Shown here: piece by piece, positions 29,736-39,800 of the stretch
Layout of the letters: every line of letters begins with the position of its first letter
Position numbering within the stretch: the first letter of the stretch is position 1
Assembly: GCA_945870155.1 (NCBI GenBank)
Contig: CAMBSB010000007.1
Coordinates: 1-64,000, forward strand
From: Paludibacter jiangxiensis
Lineage (GTDB): Bacteria; Bacteroidota; Bacteroidia; Bacteroidales; Paludibacteraceae
Reading direction: 5' to 3'
DNA length: 64,000 nucleotides
Notes under the pieces: model-generated
Seen by the model: only the letters and a program-made list of their open reading frames with translations
Told to the model about the DNA's origin: nothing
Database searches by the model: none
Translations under genes and position numbers: made by a program

Positions 29736-29779
29736 CAAAGATAAAAACAATAACAATAAAAGCAATACATAATCTTGCC
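29736..29779 (-). promoter_or_regulatory. Promoter plus operator-like motif (site 4)
   Basis: Minus strand: GGCAAGATTATGTAT - 21 bp - TATCTTTG. Confidence 0.5.
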
Positions 29780-30213
29780 AAATAAAATTGGCAATCACAA
29801 TAAGGTTAATCCGATTTAAATAATTTTTTGAATTTATATAAATATTGTATTGGTCTGAACCATAGTATTGAACTAATTTAGAATTCCCAATATCATGAAT
29901 CTCTGTCATAGACTGTCTTTATATATTCAGATTTTATTAATACTGTGAGTATAACAGAACTCATCTTTTGAACTGAATACTCCTGTATTTTTTTACTATG
30001 TAAAAATTATATAGTATTGATTATTCTTTTCACACGGTTTAAGTGAGCCGAAATTGACATACAATGACAAGTAACCAAAAAAAGAATTGACAAAACGAAA
30101 CTTTGCCGTTTTTGCTTGTGTACAAGTATATGTCTAATTGGTGAATCAATAATCAGTACTACTCTTTCTAAATAAGCAGATTACTATTTTCACGGAAAAT
30201 CAAAACAAATAAA

Positions 30214-30966
30214 CTAATCTTTTAAAATAACTTTTTTATTGCCTCTAATTTTAAAAAAAGAAAGGTAATATTCTTTCAATTTATTCGGTATATTTTCTTT
30301 CGGCAGACTTGGATCAACAGGTCTTCCGAGTTTTTCGTACTTAGCATTCCCCATGGTGTGATAGGGCAGAATATTAATTTCTACCAAAGATGGGTATTTA
30401 AATTCCATTTCAGATATTGTGGTTAAATGCTCAACCTCATCATTAACACCTGGTATCATTGGACACCGCAGTATTATCTTTGCATTATTTGAAATTAAAA
30501 AATTAAAAGTATCCATAATTGGTTCTTTCCGACTTCCTGTCAACGAAAAATGACTCTTTGAATCGGTTACTTTGTAATCAAACAAAAACAAATCGGTTAC
30601 TTTTAATGCTTTCTTATAAATGGATATTTTTGCAACACCTGTAGTATCCAAAGTCGTGTGGATGCCTAACTCCTTTAGACGTTTCAGAATCTCAAGTGCA
30701 AAATCCGGTTGCATCAAAGGCTCGCCACCCGACAAAGTTACTCCGCCATCTGTTTCATCGTAATATATCCGATCTTTTACACATTCAGCAACTATTGTTT
30801 CGGAATCAATTAATCTCCCATAATCTTTCTCAATTTTCATACTTTGTGTTTCCGGATTGTGACACCAAATGCATCGGAGCTGACAACCTTTCAGGAATAC
30901 AGTAGTACGAATACCAGGTCCATCTACTATGGAAGTCCTGAATATATCTGTTATAATTCCGTTCAT
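30214..30966 (-). CDS. Glycyl radical enzyme activating enzyme (radical SAM, PflA-like)
   Basis: DGPGIRTTVFLKGCQLRCIWCHNPE (CxxxCxxC); GGVTLSGGEPLMQPDF; LDTTG. No ferredoxin-like Cys insertion. Confidence 0.9.
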   Translation of the reverse strand: MNGIITDIFRTSIVDGPGIRTTVFLKGCQLRCIWCHNPETQSMKIEKDYGRLIDSETIVAECVKDRIYYDETDGGVTLSGGEPLMQPDFALEILKRLKELGIHTTLDTTGVAKISIYKKALKVTDLFLFDYKVTDSKSHFSLTGSRKEPIMDTFNFLISNNAKIILRCPMIPGVNDEVEHLTTISEMEFKYPSLVEINILPYHTMGNAKYEKLGRPVDPSLPKENIPNKLKEYYLSFFKIRGNKKVILKD

Positions 30967-30970
30967 TATT

Positions 30971-33199
30971 TTAATGCTCTGTGCGTGATAAAATCTCCAT
31001 CTGCGTTGGTTTATCTAAGTCTATAAATCTTGCCGAGAATCCTCCAACACGCACCAAAAGGTTGGCATATTTTTCAGGGGTCTCCAACGCAGCTTCCAAA
31101 TCGGCTCTACTGGTTACTGTTACCATAGTTTGAGTACCACCTTTTTTAAAATAGGATCTAAACAGTGAATGGTATAAGTTTCGGTTCTTTTTAGGGAAAT
31201 TTGCCGAAAGTTTCACATTATGCACTGCTCCTGCATGAATGGTGGGATCGGGCTTGGCTTGCGAATTGAGCAAAGCGCTAAGTCCGCTCTTGTCGGCTCC
31301 TGCAGAGGCAGAATTGCCCGGAGCTAAAGGTTCACCGTTTTTGCGACCATCGGCGGAGGCAGAAGTCTCTTTTCCCCAAAGTGTGTTGTGGTTGTTGTTG
31401 ATAATCACCACCAACCAATGATGCAAACTAGTTTCTTTCGCAGCAGTGGTAGTTCCCAAACAAACTTGCTCATGAACACGGGCTTGCATAGCATCGGCAA
31501 TATCATTATCATTACCAAACTTTGGTGCGTCTTTGAATGATTTGTGTATGGAGTCAAAATCCTCCCAATTGGCTTTAAGAGCGGTTAGCAATTCAGCACC
31601 CGAGTATTTAGACGCTTTAAAAATCAACTCATCAATAGCTGTCAAACTATCGGCCGTATTGTTATTTCCATAAGTCTCACAAGTTCCACCTAGGTATTTA
31701 ATACCACCATCAAAAATAGATCGACCTGCGGCCAAACAATCATCGTACAACACGCTGATCAGCGAAAATGGACACTCCTGCCCCGTGATTTTATAGATAC
31801 TTTCTTGTCCTTTAGCTCCCGCTTCGAGGAAATAATTTACCGTGTTTTCGTAAGCAGACCACAATTGTTCGATATTTGTATATGTTTCGATATTTCCATA
31901 ATCAGGTGAGCGTTGATCGTTAAAACGGAGACAGCGACCATTGTTCATTGCCAATTCCAAACAGCGCTGTAAATTAATAATTACATTTGGAGTTCCGCAG
32001 CTCTGTTTATCAATCATATATTCACCGCATCCAAATGGCAAGTATTGCTCGGCTGTTTGTCTGTCAACATGAAATGCTTTTTCAACTGCCGACACATTTA
32101 CATCATCGTTGTAAAGCATCGGAAATGTTTTACCATTGCCAATTACATCATAAGCTTTCTCAAGCAGTTCGGGGTTTTGACCTTCGTAAAATCGCAACGA
32201 CACCTGAGGCATTGGCAGACTTAAACTATCGGTGGTTTCCATTGCCAACATAGCAAACTTATCAGCAGCCGCTACATTTGTTCTGCCTAAACCGCCCACA
32301 ATGATACGCGCATCAAAATGCCAAATCTCTTCTTCCAAAATAGTATAGAAATTTTGCATGATTTCAATGCCTTCCTCCCAAGTCATTACATTGTTATCCA
32401 AATCGTTGACCAATAAATTGCCCAATACAATGTCCATGCGTCCAAAGTTGATGGTGCCGGTAATGGTTTGAACAAGTAATATCAATTGAATTCCTTCGTG
32501 AAATGTTTTTGGAGCGTGATCGAGCAAACCAGATAGTGCTGCAACCATTTTTCGTTTTTTCTCAGTGGCTGGTAATTTTTCAGCATCTAAAATATAATGA
32601 GATATGCAAGTTCTGATTCGTTTAACTGACTTTATTGCAGAGGTATAAAACATTTTTGCCTCATCGTCTTTTGCTTTTTCAATCAATTGGTTTATTTCCA
32701 ATTCAAGGCCTATAATACCATTATCAATTAATTTTTTATAATCCATTTGAAGCCCGGCCATTCTATATAATGGATAAGCTGGATGTCTTAAAACATTACC
32801 ACCATCATATTTATCCCACAATCTATTTTTTATTTCATAAGAGAATGAATTGAAACATTTCACAGCTGTAGCCTCGGTCTCCCAGAATTTTTTCAATGAA
32901 TTCCATTCCAATAATTCATCACTAGTATAGTTGACTACTGCATTCTCACCCTCCCAACTTGTGGCATCAAAATAATAGCCCATACCACCGTATTGCGGGG
33001 AGTAACCAACTTCAGGATACATTCGTTTACCACAAAGTATGTCGGTCGTACGAGGACTTACCAACACAGCAGGAAACTGCAAATCCTCACATAAGGTTTC
33101 CCTTATATATTTATTTTGTTTTGAACCTTGTTGATATGCTGCTGTAAATTTAAGTGCATAATCCAATCCAAGCATATCTATTTCTCTTTTAGTAGCCAT
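30971..33199 (-). CDS. Glycyl radical enzyme, PFL-like superfamily, GCxE dehydratase/lyase type
   Basis: C-terminal Gly loop LLVRVGGFSARFIDLDKPTQMEILSRTEH; catalytic Cys motif LPFGCGEYM; SASADGRKNGEPLAPG. 4-bp gap to activase. Confidence 0.9.
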   Translation of the reverse strand: MATKREIDMLGLDYALKFTAAYQQGSKQNKYIRETLCEDLQFPAVLVSPRTTDILCGKRMYPEVGYSPQYGGMGYYFDATSWEGENAVVNYTSDELLEWNSLKKFWETEATAVKCFNSFSYEIKNRLWDKYDGGNVLRHPAYPLYRMAGLQMDYKKLIDNGIIGLELEINQLIEKAKDDEAKMFYTSAIKSVKRIRTCISHYILDAEKLPATEKKRKMVAALSGLLDHAPKTFHEGIQLILLVQTITGTINFGRMDIVLGNLLVNDLDNNVMTWEEGIEIMQNFYTILEEEIWHFDARIIVGGLGRTNVAAADKFAMLAMETTDSLSLPMPQVSLRFYEGQNPELLEKAYDVIGNGKTFPMLYNDDVNVSAVEKAFHVDRQTAEQYLPFGCGEYMIDKQSCGTPNVIINLQRCLELAMNNGRCLRFNDQRSPDYGNIETYTNIEQLWSAYENTVNYFLEAGAKGQESIYKITGQECPFSLISVLYDDCLAAGRSIFDGGIKYLGGTCETYGNNNTADSLTAIDELIFKASKYSGAELLTALKANWEDFDSIHKSFKDAPKFGNDNDIADAMQARVHEQVCLGTTTAAKETSLHHWLVVIINNNHNTLWGKETSASADGRKNGEPLAPGNSASAGADKSGLSALLNSQAKPDPTIHAGAVHNVKLSANFPKKNRNLYHSLFRSYFKKGGTQTMVTVTSRADLEAALETPEKYANLLVRVGGFSARFIDLDKPTQMEILSRTEH

Positions 33200-33229
33200 A
33201 GTATTAATTTTTAAGTAATTATTAATGAA

Positions 33230-33294
33230 TTAATTTAGATATGCAAAAATAGACGTTAATTTAGATATCTGTTTACAAATAATTGATAACTTTG
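33230..33294. promoter_or_regulatory. Divergent GRE/AraC promoter region with 13-bp direct repeats
   Basis: TTAATTTAGATAT at 33230-33242 and 33256-33268. Plus -7 box TAACTTTG 33287-33294; minus -7 box TATTTTTG (CAAAAATA 33244-33251). Confidence 0.55.
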
Positions 33295-33311
33295 TGCTAA
33301 ATATTGATATT

Positions 33312-34160
33312 ATGGATTATGCACAATTAAAATGGATTTCGGTTTGTCCAAATGGGGAAGCCATTCATTTTGCACGTATTTATGCCAGTGAATCAAAACA
33401 TTGGCTATTACACAATCATGATTTCTACGAATGTTTTTTTATATCGGAAGGATCTGGCACACAACAATATAAAGATGAAAAAATCAACTTGTCACCCGGT
33501 GAATTATACTTTATAACACCTTCGCAGGTTCATGGTTTTCAGGGCAACCCAAATAACCCTTTATCATTCTATAATATAGCAATCAAAAGTTCAATCGTTT
33601 TATCTTTTATTGATAGACATTCCTTTCCTTTAGAGATATGGAATGAAAATAATTACGAACCAATTAAAGTCATACTTACTGAATCAAATAAAGAATCTTT
33701 CGTCAATTTAGTTTCTGAGGCCGAAAAAGGATATAGGAGTGAGCTTGATGCAGATTTTTTTTTGACGGGATTATTGCGAATTCTTCGTACGCCAAATTTC
33801 ATTTCTATTGATGACGAAATGCCATTTTGGCTAAGAGAGGCGTTACACATAGCTGCATCACCAGACAATTTGCGCAAGGGTGTGAAAAAACTTACCGAGA
33901 TTTGTCATCGTTCACAAGAACACATGGCAAGAACCTTTAAAAAACACATGGGAATAACTCCTACAACTTGGATTAATAAATTAAGGATTAATCATGCAAA
34001 GTATTTATTAGTTTCCTCCCGAATGAGCATATCTGAAATTGAATTGGAATGTGGATTTGAAAGCTCGAGCCACTTTCACAGTCTTTTCAGAAAAGAGACT
34101 GGTGAAACACCTAATAATTTTAGAAATCGTTCATCAAGAATTCAAATAGGCGTAAATTAA
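33312..34160 (+). CDS. AraC-family transcriptional regulator (cupin sensor + HTH)
   Basis: N-terminal cupin-like HNHDFYECFFISEGSGTQQY; C-terminal SISEIELECGFESSSHFHSLFRKETGETPNNFRN. Confidence 0.88.
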   Translation: MDYAQLKWISVCPNGEAIHFARIYASESKHWLLHNHDFYECFFISEGSGTQQYKDEKINLSPGELYFITPSQVHGFQGNPNNPLSFYNIAIKSSIVLSFIDRHSFPLEIWNENNYEPIKVILTESNKESFVNLVSEAEKGYRSELDADFFLTGLLRILRTPNFISIDDEMPFWLREALHIAASPDNLRKGVKKLTEICHRSQEHMARTFKKHMGITPTTWINKLRINHAKYLLVSSRMSISEIELECGFESSSHFHSLFRKETGETPNNFRNRSSRIQIGVN

Positions 34161-34210
34161 AAACTTCGTTTTCATTAATACAAAGTGCTTAAATGACTTA
34201 AAAGCTAACA

Positions 34211-35215
34211 TTATAGTTCGGAAGGACTTTTTCTAGTTAGTTTCTTTACGCTTTTACTTAAGTGAAAGGGAGATGAAAATCCAGTAATAATAGCAATATC
34301 TATAAGCGAATGCTCTTTTAATTTAATCAACGAAACTGCTTTATTTACTTTGAGCTGTGTGATATATTGATGAATTGAAACTCCTTTTTTCTCCTTGATA
34401 AAACGACAAAGATTTCGTTCGCTCATATTTACATTTTTGGCAAGTTGTTCAATGGTAATATTGACGCTCAAATTTGCTGCTATATAATTCTCAATCATAG
34501 ATAATCGCTTAATATTTGTATCAATTTCCGGTATGAAAAAAGAAAATTGCTTTTTGTCCCATGCAAAACGCGCATAAGCGATAATCAAATTTAAAAACTC
34601 ATTTTTGATTTTTACTAAAAATGCCGGTTTTTTATAATATGCTTCTTTGAAAATTGTTTCAAATATTTCTTTAATCTCAAAATTCTCTTCAACTTTAATT
34701 ATTTGCTGTGTAAGTAGCTGTTGAATTAACTTGTACTCCTTCACAAAATGTGCATTTACAGGATTTTCGCTCTTCTTTATTTTAAATGAAAAACGCATAG
34801 CGTATTCAATCAATGGCTTATCATCTGACGACTTTTGCCAACAGAACTGACCTGGTGGATTAAAAAAAGTGCTTCCGGCTTTTACTTTAAATATCTTAGT
34901 TTTATTGATTGAATTCAAATTTCCCTCTTTCTCAATCTGATATTCAATTAAGGTAGGGTCGCTTTTGCTTTTTACCGCAGCTGGCATTGTAAAATATTCA
35001 TTTGAAGCCAATTGATTATCAATAAATACAACCTCACCCTCACCTGATGCATAATAATGCAGCTCAAAGTTTGGGTGTGAATGAAAAGTAAACGTTTCAT
35101 TCGGCTTATATTGATACACATGAAGAAAATCGACTAAAATTTCCAATTCCGGATATTTTAAATCAATATCAATGATCTTTAATACATTGCTACCTTCAAA
35201 AATAATGTCTTCCAT
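34211..35215 (-). CDS. AraC-family transcriptional regulator
   Basis: HSHPNFELHYYASGEGEV sensor; NVNMSERNLCRFIKEKKGVSIHQYITQLKVNKAV...AIITGFSSPFHLSKSVKKLTRKSP. Confidence 0.85.
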   Translation of the reverse strand: MEDIIFEGSNVLKIIDIDLKYPELEILVDFLHVYQYKPNETFTFHSHPNFELHYYASGEGEVVFIDNQLASNEYFTMPAAVKSKSDPTLIEYQIEKEGNLNSINKTKIFKVKAGSTFFNPPGQFCWQKSSDDKPLIEYAMRFSFKIKKSENPVNAHFVKEYKLIQQLLTQQIIKVEENFEIKEIFETIFKEAYYKKPAFLVKIKNEFLNLIIAYARFAWDKKQFSFFIPEIDTNIKRLSMIENYIAANLSVNITIEQLAKNVNMSERNLCRFIKEKKGVSIHQYITQLKVNKAVSLIKLKEHSLIDIAIITGFSSPFHLSKSVKKLTRKSPSEL

Positions 35216-35403
35216 ATTAAAGCAAATGCATACTAAGTATTAAATAGGCTTTAAAGTATTTTTTTGCACTAATATAATACTATTTCAGGTTTTGAAAGTG
35301 CAAACTTACAATATTTTTTTTGTTTATCAATTGTATGTAGAGAAAACTCCTCCTCCTCATATTCGTATCATTGCCGTAGCTCTAAATCTAATATCTTATA
35401 GAT

Positions 35404-35447
35404 ATCCCATACATATCCCTACCATATCCCATATTTATCCCATACTA
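35404..35447. repeat. Four 11-bp direct repeats
   Basis: ATCCCATACAT ATCCCTACCAT ATCCCATATTT ATCCCATACTA, each ATCCC exactly 11 bp apart. Confidence 0.75.
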
Positions 35448-35497
35448 AGTTGCTATGTAATATCATAGTGTAATTATAGTTATATTTAAATTTTATT

Positions 35498-35505
35498 TAT
35501 CTTTG
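35498..35505 (+). promoter_or_regulatory. Putative -7 box TATCTTTG
   Basis: Exact match to TAnnTTTG, upstream of the 15-bp array and the 275-aa ORF. Confidence 0.45.
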
Positions 35506-35595
35506 TAACTATAACATGCTACGGCAATGGTGCGACAATGCCCCAATAAGTCCGAATAATAAGTATTTTTAATTTTCAAATTTATTTAAGCAGAA

Positions 35596-35829
35596 CCAAT
35601 TTACCAATTAACCATTTACTAATTACAATTAACCATTTACTAATTACAATTAACCATTTACTAATTAACCATTTACCAATTAACCATTTACTAATTAACC
35701 ATTTACTAATTAACCATTTACTAATTAACCATTTACCAATTAACTAATTAACCAATTAACCAATTACCAATTAACCAATTACCAATTAACCATTTACCAA
35801 TTAACTAATTAACCATTTACCAATTAACT
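35596..35829. repeat. AT-rich tandem array, 15-bp unit ACCATTTAC(T/C)AATTA with 21-bp and degenerate variants
   Basis: ACCATTT at 35611, 35632, 35653, 35668, 35683, 35698, 35713, 35728, 35789 and 35812. Spacings 21, 21, 15 x5, then irregular. Confidence 0.9.
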
Positions 35830-35837
35830 AAAAAAAC

Positions 35838-36665
35838 ATGGCACGAATAAAAAACTTCATGCAAATGACCGGTTCAATGGCTACGGTCAGTATGTATACC
35901 TTACAAGGTCACGATCAGGTAATTATGCGAACAAAAGGCGGTCCGAATAAATACCAGATTAAAACAAAACCCCAGTTCGAAAAGGTGCGCCGTAATAACG
36001 CTGAATGGAAGGGCTGCACACGTATGGGAAGCCAGATCAGAACGTCGTTTTTGGAAATGCATTCGTTGGAGGATTATCCGGTTTCGGGAGCACTGAATGC
36101 TATCTGTAAGCAGGTGCAAAAGATGGATACCGAAAGTGAACATGGCAAACGGGCCATATTTCTTTCGAAACATAAGGAAATTCTGTCAGGGTTTTCGTTT
36201 AGCCGGAAGCAGGTACTCGAGAGCTTGCTGCGTGTACCGGTGGAATCAGGTATTGACCGTGAAAAAGGAACAGCACAAATCAGCATCCCCGAACTGAATA
36301 CGGGTTTGTTTTTGTACAATTTTCAGAAGCTATCTTACTACCGCATAAAAGCTTGTCTGAGTGGTGTGTGCGATATGCATATCGACGAATATGGTAAAGA
36401 ATACATACATGCTCCATACAACTATTGCTGGAAGCAAAAGGGTATCTTTGTAAGTGAGTGGATACCTGCCAGGGGCACGCAGCCAGCCAAGCAAATTGCA
36501 CTGGAATATCCCTTTGACAAGTACAATACAACTCCCGAAGGAAAATTAGCCGACGACACCACGTTGATTCTTACCCTGGGCATCGAATTTGGCAAGCCGG
36601 TTTATGGCAACCTTATTGAGCCCGTTAAATATGCAGGCACGGGAAAAGTATTGAGAGTGGGGTGA
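35838..36665 (+). CDS. Uncharacterised 275-aa protein
   Basis: Long ORF MARIKNFMQMTGSMATVSMYTLQGHDQVIMRTKGG... No recognised catalytic motif, signal peptide or PUL-related domain. Confidence 0.75.
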   Translation: MARIKNFMQMTGSMATVSMYTLQGHDQVIMRTKGGPNKYQIKTKPQFEKVRRNNAEWKGCTRMGSQIRTSFLEMHSLEDYPVSGALNAICKQVQKMDTESEHGKRAIFLSKHKEILSGFSFSRKQVLESLLRVPVESGIDREKGTAQISIPELNTGLFLYNFQKLSYYRIKACLSGVCDMHIDEYGKEYIHAPYNYCWKQKGIFVSEWIPARGTQPAKQIALEYPFDKYNTTPEGKLADDTTLILTLGIEFGKPVYGNLIEPVKYAGTGKVLRVG

Positions 36666-36832
36666 TTTTTAGTATAAGAATGAATATTAAAAACATATAA
36701 TTTATTTTAGAGCGTATTAATGCTTTTACGCATTTGCTCCATAAATATTATCATAAAAATTGATAACACATTGTTTTATGTTTTTAGGCAACCCTAAAAA
36801 GAAAAGTTATAATTTACATGCCTAAAACAGTG

Positions 36833-39800
36833 TCAATTATTAATTTGATTTGAAAGTGAATGCATTGTTTTATATTGTGATGGAAATACACCAAATTCTT
36901 TTTTAAAACACTCACGGAAATAACGTAAATCATTGAATCCCACTTCGTAAGTTACATCAGCTACGGTGTATCTGTTTAGCTTTAGCAGTTGCGCAGCGCG
37001 TTTTAGTCGTATACTCCTGATAAACATATTGGCAGTAAGGTTTGTGAGCGATTTTAGTTTTTTGTTTAAAATGCTTTGGTTTAATCCAATTTTAGAGCAG
37101 ATATCATCTACTATAAATTCTGAATTACTCATATTATCTTCAACAATTCTGATAACTCGTAAAAGAAATTTTTCGTCGCTGGCTGTAGTTACAATTTCGG
37201 ATGGTTCAATGCTTAATTTTGACCTGAATTTTGCAGCCATCGCTTCCCTGTTTTGCAGAATGGAGTGTGTGAGCATTAGCAATGTATCCTTGTCGAAGGG
37301 TTTGGGGCAATAGGCATCGGCATTGTTTGAATAGCCTTTTACTATAGCATCTGTAGTTGTTTTAGCTGATAATAATATCAGAGGTATGTGCGATGTACGC
37401 TCATCTGTTTTAATATTCTGACATAGTTGTATGCCATCCATCACCGGCATCATTACATCCGAAATAATAATATCCGGTATTACCTCAATGGCCAATTCAA
37501 AAGCAGCAGCGCCATTAATGGCACTATAAATTTGATAAGTTGTTGAAAATATAATAGTCAGTTCATCAATAATTTCCCGATTATCATCCACTATTAGCAA
37601 CTTCTTATTTGATTCGTTAATTTGATATACAACTGTTTCGGTTGAACTTTTATTATTTGAAATGCTATTGAAATCTGTTGAAAAGCAATTAAAATCCTCT
37701 ACCGAATTTATGGCATCAGGTACTAAGTGAGGTATGGATACTGTAAATGTTGTACCCTTGCCTACATTGCTTACAAACGATATATTACCACCGTGAAGTT
37801 CCACAAGGGCCTTAGTAAGCGACAATCCGATTCCTGTGCCTGTATTTACCTGATTTTCGGAGGACGAAACGCTAAAAAAACGTGTAAAAATACGGTCTTG
37901 TAGTTCCAACTCAATTCCATTTCCTGTGTCGGACACAGTGAAACACCAATTATCATCCTCTATCCAAATATTGAGTGTCACTGTTCCGTGTGATGGGGTG
38001 TGTTTTATGGCATTCGAAATCAGATTATACATCACTTGCTCCATTAAATATGGATCGAACGTAACATATAGTTCGTTGATTGTAGTAGTGTTTTTTAGCT
38101 GAATATACCCTAATTCAGCCATATAATTAAATTGCTGAAAAAGGTCAGCTGTAAATGCTATCAAATCCTGTTTCTGTAGTTGTAGTTCTAATAAATTATC
38201 CTCATTTTTCGAAAAATTTAATAGTTGGTTTATGTGTTTTAATAAGGTGTTTGCATTGTGTTGAATAGTATGAATAGCAGAGCTAAGCATCTCATTTTCA
38301 AAAAACAGTTCTGTTGATTTTATACGCTGAATAGGCGAAAGAATTAATGTTAGTGGCGTACGAAATTCGTGAGAAATATTGGTGAAAAATTGCACTTTCA
38401 TATCTAGCATATCTTTGGCTCTTTTCTTGTCTAATTGAGCGATATACAATTCTTTTTTACGCTCATTTTTACGGTCGTAGCTTTTTTTTGCCAGGCTCAA
38501 GGCAATAATAAACGTCAAAAAGTACAAACTATAGGCATACCAGGTGGCCCAAAAAGGAGGCCGAATAATAAGCTCAATCACCAGCGATTCGGTATTCCAA
38601 ACACCATCATTATTACTGCCTTGAAGTTCGAACTGATATTTGCCTGGTGGGATATTAGTGTATTTGGCATTTCTGTTATTGGAACTTGTTTTAGTCCATT
38701 TTTCTTCGAAATTACTTAATCTGTATCGATAACTATTTTTAGTTGGCGATACATAATGTAGTGCCGCAAATTCGAACGAAAAACTGTTTTGATTGTGTGC
38801 CAATACAATTTCTTTTGTTTCGGTAATTGATTGTGAAAGCACTATTCGACCATCAAATTCTTTTCCCGGAGTAACACGCTGATTCGACAAAATAAAATCA
38901 GTAAACACAATTTTTGCCTTCGTGGAGTCGCGCAAAATAAGTTCAGGGTAGAAAAGATTAAAACCGTTTACACCACCAAATACAAGTGCGCCAGATTTAA
39001 GCTTTAATCCCGATAATTCATTAAACTCATAGTCTTGTAAGCCATCGTAAATATCATAGGTTATTATTTCGTTTGTAGCTAATTCTATTCTGTTTAAACC
39101 CTTGTTGGATGTTACCCAAATATTACCTTTATTATCTTCAATAATTGATTTAATAGTATTATTCGACAATCCATGTTCGTTGGTGTAGCTTGATATTTTA
39201 CACGTAAAATTTGATGAAATTTGGCTAAGCACTTTAATACCATTGCCTAATGTGCCAATCCAAATATCTCCATTCGATTTTTCGAATAGAGGAATTACGT
39301 AATCTAAATTGTATCCAGATGCTTTTTCTGTCTGTGTGTCAATAGTTTGTGATGTGATTTTTGTGTTATATTTTGTTTTTGAATGAATTACATTGACGCC
39401 CTTATCTGTAGCAATCCAGATATTTCCCTTTTTATCTAAAAGCAAGTTTCTAATAATCTTTGATGATAATTGTGATTTCTCATTGATACATATCCATTTC
39501 TTTGTCAATGTATTGTACCTAAATAATCCATCCAAATAAGTGCCTACCCACAAATAAATTGAATCAAGTAGTAAGGTTCTTACTCCAAAATCGGATAATT
39601 CGATAGGTGTAATTTTTTTTGTAACTGTATTATAACTTATCAGTGTAGGCTCTTCATGCATTCCAATAAACAATTCATTCTCTATGTTTGATTTTACAAT
39701 AGCATAAACCGATTTGTTTGCTAATACTGAAATATTATACGGTTGTGAATTAGCTTTGGTATCAAAACTGGCGGGTTGTACATAAATGCCACTTCCCAAG

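Larger units (their letters stand above)
35369..35529. repeat. 12-bp perfect inverted repeat bounding a 161-bp segment
   Basis: CATTGCCGTAGC (35369-35380) and GCTACGGCAATG (35518-35529). Confidence 0.7.

Noticed and set aside
30091-30114. CAAAACG...CGTTTTTG as terminator of the GRE operon
   Set aside because: Short, imperfect stem with no convincing U-tract on the minus strand; not supported enough to annotate.
30971-33199. GRE as canonical pyruvate formate-lyase (pflB)
   Set aside because: The adjacent Cys-Cys pair is absent; the motif is FGCGEY, and the Gly loop RVGGFSARF is of the generic GRE type.
35596-35829. Repeat array as a CRISPR
   Set aside because: Units are 15-21 bp, contiguous, with no unique spacers and no cas genes nearby.
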